DNA of 64,000 bases. Origin: Stropharia rugosoannulata. Taxonomy: Eukaryota; Basidiomycota; Agaricomycetes; Agaricales; Strophariaceae. The stretch is from NCBI GenBank assembly GCA_028532985.1, contig JANCIK010000012.1:992001-1056000 (forward strand). Direction: 5' to 3'. The position numbers and the translations under genes were made by a program. The notes beneath the pieces are model-generated. The model made no database searches. It saw only the letters and a list, made by a program, of their open reading frames with translations, and was not told the origin of the DNA. Positions 1 to 9,300 of the stretch are shown here, in pieces. Positions within the stretch are counted from its first letter, which is position 1; each line of letters opens with the position of its first letter.

Positions 1-648
1 CTTCAGACCCTGTCAGACGGCCAAGTTCCACCTCAACTGCAATGTTATTTATATGAGCCCTGTCGACGTAAGGCTTGACGATCGAGATGTTTTCTTCGTC
101 TGTCTGTTGTTCAAAATAAAAGGTCAGCAAATTCACCTATAACGTTGGCATAAAATGCTCTGCACCTTCGCATGGCTGGCGTCTACCATTATACTGTCGA
201 AGGCGATGCCGTTTTCTGCTAGGTCTAGCGCGAGCCTGAGGTGCGCAGGGTCACTGGCGTGGTCCAGGTGCACGGAGACGGGGACTGAAGCTTCATGCGC
301 GCTGGGATATGGACAGCGGATTAACTGGATGTTAGCGGCGTGGGCAATTTCAGCGATGTCCATGGTGGCTCACACATCGAGACAGAAGCGCAGGAAAGGG
401 CCCTTGCCGTACGCCAGGGTTACGGGCAACAAGGCAAGGATGACAGGGCTCCGCGCGCGCTCGGCCGCGCGCACCAGACCAATTGCCATGCTTGCATCGT
501 AACTTCAATGCGCTCAAGCTTAGCCAATGAAGGAGAGGGAACCTGCATAAACAAACCATGCATGGGATACAACGCCGTAATTTTCCTGCTCGGCCTTATG
601 AAGTATTTGCAGTGTTCTGTTTATCCTTGCTAGCGGTAGAGATGACAT
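1..648 (-). CDS. Class II fructose-bisphosphate-aldolase-like protein, 3' part cut by window edge
   Basis: Zn-dependent class II aldolases cleave ketose (bis)phosphates; related fungal domains also occur in large multidomain proteins of four-carbon acid sugar breakdown. The spliced exons 557-648, 374-502, 166-301 and 1-103 give one open frame starting MSSLPLARINRTLQIL. Introns of 54, 72 and 62 bases are GT-AG. Seen in the protein: a barrel core with AYGKGPFLRFCLDVAHEASV, the HLDHA motif (His85-Asp87-His88, matching the metal/catalytic region of the family) and FDSIMVDASHAKTDEENI. The stop-like TGA after CLDV lies inside the second intron, so it is not a lesion. The gene is divergent from the SDR gene at 1111. 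The true substrate is not readable from sequence, and the C-terminal part is outside the window. Confidence 0.85.
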
Positions 649-1110
649 TGTGCGACTGCAAGCAGTTTCACGTATAGATTTTGTTATTTTTGTGATGTTG
701 TTTCAGACATTGAGGAGGAGTTGGAGCGTCTGAGTAATACTGGATGAGACGCGTCAATTAGACGCGTTATGTACATCGCGTCTTTGATTGCCGACGGAAG
801 ACTCCGTTAGTGACTGGCCTTTGCCGCCGCACTGAACAAAGGTCAACCTCTCTTGCCCAATTACTCCCAAATACTCTTGTCCGGACTCCAAATAATCTGA
901 TTTGCTTCCTTCAATATTGAAGACCGACACCAGTATATATGAATTTAACTTCTATCATAGCCAACGTCCGTGTAGAATGCACTGTTGGTTTGCGGACACT
1001 CGACGGCTCTCGGGCCCCCGGGTTTAACTCGGGATGTTAAGAGAGAATTCCCATGAGAGAGGCACGATTCTCGTCGACACACTGATATCTTCGCAACCGG
1101 GCTATCCCTA
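649..1110. promoter_or_regulatory. Shared divergent promoter region of aldolase and SDR genes
   Basis: The 462 bases separate two start codons that face away from each other. A TATATAT run lies at about 934-940, upstream of the plus-strand gene. No other gene is visible here. A shared promoter would allow co-expression of the two enzymes; this is inference. Confidence 0.45.
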
Positions 1111-2346
1111 ATGTCGTCGAAGTCAAATGTTGTTCTCGTTACTGGAGCAGGCGGTTTTCTGGGTGGTTTAGTGAGTCCAAAACTATTAACAGAAATCTAG
1201 CTCGTCCGTCTAACTCCAATCTTTTGCAGCTTGCCAATGCGATCCACCGGGATTCCCTCACGCCTAACGTAAAACTCATCCTCGCTGATGTTGCAGACAT
1301 AACCCCGCCCGCTGGCTCTGAATCCATTGTGGTTAAGGCGGACTTGACTGATAAAACGCAGGTGGACAAGCTCTTCCAGACATCGTTTGGTGTGCCGGAC
1401 ACCGTTTACTGTATGCACGGTATCATGTCCAGGGGCTCAGAAGACTCCTTTGATTTTGGCGTCAAGGTCTGTTGAAGGACGAAGCTGTATTTCAGTGTTA
1501 TCCAACATCTTTTAGATCAACATTGATTCGGTCAGGTCCCTCATTGAGTCTACCCGTGCATTTGGCTCGACCAGTGGACGCGTTATCAAATTCATATTCA
1601 CTTCTTCCCTGGCCGTGTATGGTGGGCCCCTGGTGCGCTCTGTTACTATTATTTATGTATCTAGCTGTAATTATTAATGCTTGTCCAGCCTGATGTCATT
1701 TTGCCTTCTACGATCGCGACTCCTGAAGGTTCCTATGGCTTTGGGAAGCTAGCATCTGAACTGTTCATAAATGAATATACACGGCGGGGGTACATTGACG
1801 GGCGCATTCTCCGCCTTCCTACTATAGTAGTCCGTCCAGGACCTCCTTCAAACGCAACCTCTGCTTTTCTTTCCAGTATGTCTAGCTTGGCCTTATACTA
1901 TCGCAATGTTAAATGCATGTATCCCAGGCATAATACGCGAGCCCTTGCAAGGGATCGCGGCGATATGTCCAATCGGCAACTCATTCGACGCACCAGAGCT
2001 TTCTCTTCGGGCATGGCTCGCGTCTCCAGAAACGACAATCAAGAACTTAGTGTACGTTAGGCACATTCCTGCCTCCCGATTCTCCGAACACACGCGCGTC
2101 GTATGTCTGCCTGGCTTCACCGCAAGTGTGCGCGAGGAGCTGGAGGCGCTCGTTGAAGTTGGGGGCCCTGGTAGTATAGACTTCGTCAAGTTCAAGGACG
2201 ACCCTACGAATAGGCGGATAGTGTCTTCCTGGCCGGCCGTGTTTGATAACACATATGCCCTGAGCTTGGGCTTCTCCGTTGACGAAGGAGGTATGGTGCC
2301 CATCGTCAGGAAATTTCAGCAGTATCTCATTGCGAACCCTACATAA
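1111..2346 (+). CDS. NAD-dependent epimerase/dehydratase, D-erythronate dehydrogenase (DenD)-like
   Basis: Extended short-chain dehydrogenase of about 339 aa that probably oxidises a four-carbon sugar acid or related polyol with NAD(P). Exons: 1111-1170, 1230-1466, 1516-1632, 1689-1875, 1928-2346, all joined by GT-AG introns in phase. The N-terminal Rossmann motif is TGAGGFLG (residues 11-18), and the catalytic YxxxK appears as SYGFGK near residue 157. The stretch around SRGSEDSFDFGVKINIDSVR and the C-terminal GGPGSIDFVKFKDDP follow the pattern I associate with bacterial DenD. The start is the first ATG with the Rossmann strand directly after it. The class II aldolase gene divergent from it suggests a tetronate or threonate pathway. 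The exact substrate is unproven. Confidence 0.85.
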
Positions 2347-2784
2347 ACTTGATTGTATTAACTTCAATACAAATTTAAGATGTACTTGATAATTGATTCT
2401 ACTCAATTGCTTGCACGGCTAGACTGAAGTGTGTAATTATTGTTGCGCGCCTCTTACTAACAGCTAATACTACTTGTGGCCTCATGGTACTTACTGTTGC
2501 CTGCTGCAAGCATTTCAACGCGCAGCACCACTTTCGGTGCTTGTTCGATGCCATGGTGTAGTATGTATATATTCACCGGATTCCGGGGGACACACCTGTC
2601 CCACCCTTCGTCGGGCCAAACAAGTCCGGAAACACGCCATACTAATAACCGAGTCGCGCGCTCCCAAGCCATCCACCGCTCATCGCTTCCACTCGCCTGC
2701 CTCCACGTCTATCCGGAACGGCCTATATCTTTGCGTGACGCACAGTACCCCCGCACCGTACTCTACACTACACCACCGCTGACC
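2347..2784. other. Intergenic stretch
   Basis: Lies between the SDR stop and the DUF2470 gene start and should hold the terminator of the first and the promoter of the second. A pyrimidine/CACC-rich stretch precedes the ATG at 2785. Overlapping open frames here have no recognisable protein. Confidence 0.5.
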
Positions 2785-3626
2785 ATGGCTGATCCCGTCG
2801 CCGAGAAATCTGGCTTCCTCAAGATGTACATGTCGAGCCATCCCGACACCCTGGTGGCATACGCGAAGTGGTTCGGGAAGGTGAAGGAGGTCATCACCAG
2901 CGCAGAGATGTCCGCGATAGATTGCAATGTGCGTCGCCTCAATAATCTACTACTTATCTTTATTCACGCCTGTTCGAATTGCTACATAGAGCATGACCCT
3001 AACGTGCACGCTCAAGAACGGCTCGAAGAAGGACGTCAGGGTCCCCATTGAGCCGCCGCTGAAGGGCTATGAAGACGTTAAGCCCCGGCTGCTCGAGATG
3101 AAGGCATTCGCACAGGAAGGCCTCGGAATGGTGCGCTTTCCCTCCTTCCGTCTCCAAATTATGGCTCTCCGCTGACCACTTCTCATTCGCTACATTGCGT
3201 AGATCAAAGCGCCCAAGATCAGCACGCTTGAGGTCCAGCGCGACGCTTACATCTCCTTCTTAATCCTCATGCTCCCCCTCTCTCTGCTGTACCTCTCTCC
3301 TGGGTCGTCGTCTCCAGTCGGCAGGATCGCGGACTTCGTCGTATCATACACGGGGACGAAGGTGATTTCCTTCGTGTTCTGGACGACGTATATCCTGCAC
3401 AGTCTTGAAGCACTGTATACCGCCAGCCTGTGCCGGAGACACTCGACGGGCTTTGTGCTTGGGGTGAGTTTGCTCGACCAGGTTTAATTGATAAGATATT
3501 GAATTGTGTTATTTTACTTAGGCTCAATATGCTATCTTGACCGTCCTGTGCGGTTTCCCAATCTGGACCCACTTGAGAAAGAAGATCCAGGCTGCGCGCA
3601 TTGATTCAGTCATGAAGATACAATGA
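2785..3626 (+). CDS. DUF2470-domain membrane protein
   Basis: A 216-aa protein from exons 2785-2928, 2990-3130, 3203-3463 and 3522-3626. The first half (MADPVAEKSGFLKMYMSSHP... through SMTLTCTLKNGSKKDVRVPI) resembles DUF2470, a domain also found at the C-terminus of HugZ-type haem proteins and in plant and fungal proteins. The second half has hydrophobic segments at about ISFLILMLPLSLLYL, VISFVFWTTYILHSLEALY and AQYAILTVLCGFPIW, so it is probably an integral membrane protein with three helices and a basic C-tail. All three introns are GT-AG and phase 0. Function is unknown; a haem or ER role would be guesswork. Confidence 0.8.
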
Positions 3627-3904
3627 TAGGTTAATGATCGACTCTTCCTTTGGGCATGGTAGTTAGCTTAAGACCTTGAAGTTATTGTCGTGAGCAATAA
3701 CTTCCTCCTGCTGATCTTATAGTTGTAATTATTTATGTGTATGTAGTGATATAACCCCTCGGTATTTAAACATCCGGTGAATTTGACTTGACAGAACCAG
3801 AATACGAGAGTAAGATTTTGACACCCACCAGCTGATCAGGTAACATGGCATTCAGTGAATCCGGCTCAACCGTTCTCTTAGCACGTAATATTTCAATACT
3901 GCAT

Positions 3905-5956
3905 TTACCTATCATACCCTACCTGCAAAGAGGCGATACCGTTAGCCAAATCGTCTGCAGCACCTCTAACCTGTTCGGGCTGCTGATCCGTGGGTACAGG
4001 GTGTGCCATCTCGCCTTTCAAGTCCTCATAAAATTCCCTTGTCAAGCCCGCCTTCTCCCGGTCGTCGACATTGAACGGGCCTTTCACATCCCCCCTCCAC
4101 CCCTTCTTCACCTCCGCCCTAAACGCAGCCACCGGATCCACGTTACCCTCTTCCGCGCAGATCCAGGTAAACCACCGGTGCCCCGTCGTGACGTGGGTGA
4201 CTTCGTCGGCGTGGATGACCTCCATCACGGCGACTGTCTCCACATCGCCCGCCTTTTTGAAGCGCTCGATCGTCGCTGGGTTGACGTCCAATCCCCGCGC
4301 TTCGTGTACGAGATGGATTATAGCGAGCCGCGATCGGAGGGAGTGGGAGGTCACAGTTGCAGACTCCCAGAGAGAGGCGTGGACGGGCATGCTGCCATAC
4401 GGCGTCGAAGGAGATATGGACGCCAGTCGTGAGGTTAAAAGTGAGCTATGTATGCCTTGTTAGCCCTGTCACGCTAAAACATAGTTTGAAAATGACATAC
4501 AAATGTTTCGACTCGTCCAGCGCCATCTTCGTAAAATCAAAAAAGAACGCAGGCGGCAGATTACGATGAAGAGGCCCGAACCGGGCAATAATGTCCCAAC
4601 TGCAACGTAAATGGGGCTGAACTTCGAGAGTGGGTGATTCTCACTCACGCAAGGTCGATGCTGGGTGACAGTCAGCGGGGGAAGTTATAAGAGTGATAAT
4701 GGCCTGGATGTCACTTACGCCCATTGTTCAATATTGGCAAGTGCATGGAGCATAAGCGCGCGATTCTTCCTGTTTTTAATTTTGGACACATCGACAGTAT
4801 TCCGGGAAAAAGACGCCTCTCGCGGAGGGATAGCAGGTGGCTGAGGAGCGCTGGCTGATTTGTTGCCCACAGACGAGAGCTTGCCTGTGAAGAAAAGGTC
4901 CGCCGCGTGTCTTGTACGAGCGACCTAAAGATATTTGCCTTGTGAGTACAAGTTTTACAAATGTGATACGAGGAAGGGTACAAACTTTTAGAGCTGGGTT
5001 AGGCGTGTTCAGGATAAGCACAGCCCATTGTATCAGAGTTGTTGGTGCCCCAATAAGGGGAACAATCGGTTCTTCCTCTCGAGGTTCTGGGGGTTCCAGA
5101 ACCCGCGGAATATATCGCACCGGAGCAACTGGCGGTGGATCCGCAAATTCTTTACAAAAACACTTGTTAATACAAAAGTAGCAATAACATGATTGAATAA
5201 ACCGCCATACCTTCTGACACGGGGCGCAATTCAATTAACCTCCAATTTCGGCCACCTTCCGGCGTTTCCATAAAAACTTTCTCTAGTCCATCGAGCGGAT
5301 CTCGTCTTATTTCAACATTATATGTGCACGCCTTCAAACCCGTCTCGCTTTTGCCTGTTTCGAGATTAAAATCGTATCTTCAGGGCTTTTGTTAAGTTGG
5401 AGCGAAGAGCCCACGAGAATAGCCAGTTTTTACTTACCTGTGCCACGGACATACGGCAATAATCCCTGTATCGCACTCCTCGATGTCAGCGTGCGACATA
5501 TCAGCGCCTAGATGCGGACAACTGGCTTCCATCACATATATCTGTCTGTCGTTCGGTGCAGCGCCAGGGCCTATTGTAGAGGGGGGATCGGTTGATCTAT
5601 TGAGGTGGTCATCAAGGGCAGGGTCGACGTCCTGACTTGGGGCAAGTCTGAATAAGATCAAGGGATGATAGTGTCCCTCGTCAGACCGAAGATTCAAATG
5701 GAAGCGGAAATGTGACAACAAATCCCGGAGAGGAGATATCCTGAGGAATGCGGTGGACGCAAACGCAGGGTTTTGATCAGGCTATTCTTGAACCACTGTG
5801 AGGATGAACTGACTGTATCATTTCCATGTTGTATATAATGGTCAGCACAACTTAAATGAAGGATGATGGCGGTAGTGGAAGTGGATGCGTCTAGGTAATG
5901 TTTTATCGGTTGTTTGGTTTCATTTGCAGGTCTCTTCGCGTTGAACATACTCTCAT
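3905..5956 (-). CDS. Rieske [2Fe-2S] plus DUF455 (ferritin-like) fusion protein
   Basis: Exons I can support: 5438-5781, 5211-5377, 4986-5149, 4719-4924, 4649-4660, 4501-4599 and 3905-4445. The N-terminal part holds a Rieske pair, CPHLGADMSH and CPWHRYDFNLETG (C-x-H ... C-x2-H), expected to bind a 2Fe-2S cluster. The C-terminal part is DUF455, a ferritin-like helical domain with two ExxH motifs (DESKH, DEVTH) typical of a di-metal site, plus VHEARGLDVNPATIE and KKGWRGDVKGPFN. The fourth and sixth large exons join only through a 12-base exon encoding the middle of QWAIDLAWDI. The start is uncertain: the first supported exon has no early Met. A 6-base exon ATGAGA at 5951-5956, spliced in phase to 5781, is a candidate. 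The redox substrate is unknown. Confidence 0.82.
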
Positions 5957-6316
5957 CAGTGGCGTCGCGTAAAGCTTACTACATTTATCAAGCCCTAAAG
6001 TTTCAAGAGGCGCTCATGCAGTATTAATATCACAATCGAATAGCATTTTAAATTGTAGTAAACGTGTAGTAAAGACTTCTCCGATTTCTCAGTAGTAATG
6101 CCCAAGGACCTGCATAGTGCTACTTGTGTCCCCAAAAAATTAAATACTAGTACTACAATACAAGATCGCTCAAAGTACAAGATCGAGATGAAGCTCTATG
6201 ACAAGGATAGATAACTGAGATGAACTAATACAAATAAGGAGCTCAGGTTACAGAATCAGGAAATTTAAGAAAATAAGGGCAACACGACGAACACATGCTT
6301 ACAACTTTTTAAAGTT
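5957..6316. other. Intergenic stretch between tandem minus-strand genes
   Basis: AT-rich DNA between the stop of the regulator gene and the likely start of the Rieske gene. No open frame with recognisable content. It should hold the 3' end signals of the first gene and the promoter of the second. Confidence 0.5.
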
Positions 6317-9300
6317 TTACATCATAACTTGAGCACTGTGAAACATGCCAAACCCCGGATTTGCAGTTGGGGTATTGAGCTGCATTGGGTATGGGTATGG
6401 GCTAGATCCTGAACTACTGCTTACAGGAGGTGAGGGGGATCCCTCTGGCCACGAAAACCTAAAATCGCGTTAGAAGGCGGACAAAAGTCTATACCATGAA
6501 CAAAAAGCTCACCCTGGCATCATCATAGTGTCCCACCAAGCAGGATTCTTGATAGCCTGCATGGTAGCAAGCATCTCGCCATCAGAGAAGCTGCCGCTAT
6601 AACCCATCTCGAAGTCGTTTCCAAACGAAATTTGGCCAGCACCGGCAGCAAAAGTAGCCTCTGGCCTATAAATCGGCGTATCCATCGCGGCTTGGTTCAT
6701 AAAAGGCGGCGAGCCGAAAGTTTGTTCCGAAATACCGTTCGACCTGCCATTCGACACCATGGAACTCATGTTTAACATCCCATTAGAATCGGCGGCGCTG
6801 CTGTGTGACATGTTGGTCTGCAAACGTCCGACAGTGGCACCATCACGACGATGTCGCGAGAGTAAGCCAGCAAGGAAACGAGCATATAGTTTGGGAGTAT
6901 GACGATCGTCAATAGCAATCTTGGGAGAGCTTAGTGTTTGAATAAGGCGACCAATCAAGTCGAAAATTTCGTTCTCTTGCTCTTTTACCAAGAACGAAGA
7001 GAACTGAGGCCGGAGAAGCTGTACGTATCTTCAGTATAAAAACAGTGAAATGTTTGAACGAAGACATACTTTGAGAAGGAATGCCGAGGCAAAAGAGGCA
7101 AACACAAAATGCCCGTCAGGAGCGAATCTCATGTATCCAGTTGGAGCTAAACCATCAATCATATTCTCCACAACAGCTTTTGCAGCATCCAAGCACTGTG
7201 TTGTATCAGCATACATCGACATATGCAGCTCAGAAGAAAAACGCACGGTAGCGAAAAAGAGACTGTCGCCATCTTTGACTCCCCTTTGGTATGCTTGTTG
7301 GAAGCCAAAGGAAAACATAACCAGACGAGAGTACGACACAAGGCTATAAACAGATGAGGAGCAAGTCTTCGACAAGTACAAAATTACATACAAAGGCAAT
7401 AAAGCACAACGTAATGCACAGCTTGGATCTGTTAGGTTTGGAATGTGAGCAAAGTTATGTTACCTGTAATCAAACAAAGACGAAGATTCATACCATCCAC
7501 CGGAGAGTCCTCCTTAAACTTCCGAGACCATTCTTCGTGATAACGAGTCAAGTGAGCGTCATGAGCGAGTGTAACAGTTCTGAAGTCAACTTTCTGTTAA
7601 TAGAATAAATGATCAGTAGGGTATTTAATTGGAGCACGGATTGTCCGTGTACCTTGTTAAGACCTGTAGGGGACGTTGGATCGCTGAAAATCTCTTCGTG
7701 GAACTTGGCGACAATTTTCAAAAGCTCAGAATATCCCGACAGGTGAACATCGTACTGCATAAGAGCCGTTAGGGTTGACCAAGATGATTCAGAGAGCGAT
7801 CTTACAGGAAGATTATACGGAGATTTCTTGTACCAGTCGTTGGCACCTTGAAGAATGCTGTTGACATTAACAAGAATAGATTGAAAAGACAAAAAACGGG
7901 ACTCACAAATCTTCCTTGATTGTTGAAGGTTTGCCAAACTGCGTAGCCGTAGAACGATCGAGGTTAAAGCATATCATCCAGACACGTCTTTTGTTGAGAA
8001 TTTCACGCTCTTGAACCTCTGATGTAGGTTTGATCGCAGAAGCTTGATGTAAGTTAAGGTCGGTGGCGATTCTAATCGCAAGACCGGTATACAACCAACT
8101 ACGATCCTCCTCCCACCTCCGCGCTGGTACAGCATATATGCTCATAAGGATATATGCCTGACAAAGTTCAACCGACTTCCAGCCGTCAATGAGTGCGTTG
8201 GCCGCCGAGTGCTTAGCGAAATGCATAGCAATCGGGTATATCTCTGATTTTTCAGCATAGTATCTCGATGAGATGGCACAAACTGGTTCTCGTCAGCATT
8301 CAACCGAGTTTGAGTGACTGTTCTAGTACTCACTGACAGTAAATAGGAAGGGGCACCGTGCGAATGTTGTGGTGTGCGTATGGAGAACCGGGTCGAGTAG
8401 TGAGATAAACGGCTACCGATATGGAATCAGGCGCAATCCAAGCAGCGGATGCATACGAGATAAACTTACATTAACCTTTTCATAAAAGCTATAGATACCA
8501 TATTAGAATGAGTACCAGCCCACGATAAAATACTCGACTCGACGTACATCTGGAACAGTTTCTCGACGTCGTGCAGTTTCACTAGACCATGTACGAGCAG
8601 TTCGGGGGGACTATGCTGTTCAATCAACGACGCCCGCATCCCAAGATCTGTTGCTGGTCCTGTGGATGCCCGCTGTCAGAACCCACCGCCACGAAATACC
8701 AACAGCTGATCACACTTACCTGGCATGAAGTATGTTTCGTTGGCCACCCCCTGGGGTAAGAAGACGATCGTCAGTTATCAAACGGGCAGGTGAGGCAGTT
8801 GTATTAACGTACAACATTGTCGTCATCTAAATCATCTTCAGTAACGCGCCCATCCGGCGCCTGGTTCTTGCGTCGCACAGAGCTGCTGCTGCTTATACTC
8901 AAGTCCGCGATGAGGCCCAGGGGAACATGGGTTTCAGGAAGTGTGGACTGCAGCTTATCCTCATCCCGTCCAGCGTCATCCGCAGCTACACTCTGCGCAT
9001 CCTTGACAGTAAAATCTGCAGCAAGAGTACGCTTTCCTTCTGAATCATCGGAATCGTCATCTCGGTCTGCAGAGCGCGGCTCAAAGAAAGCACGAGTTTG
9101 CTTGTTGTCGCCTTTGTCACGGATACTGTCTTGAAGGCGATCTAACCACGCCAGTATATTGCTGTTGTTCTGGTCCGAAGGGGAAGTTGCCATACGGTAT
9201 GATGCAATGGAAAGTGGCGTGGCTATGTAGGGGTTATGCAACTAAATCGTAGAAACGTTAAATGAAGTGACCAAATGATCAGGTGAGATAAAATTCCTAC

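Noticed and set aside
370..372. In-frame TGA in the aldolase-like gene
   Set aside because: It lies inside a good GT-AG intron (302-373) and splicing restores DVAHEASVPV, so it is not a lesion.
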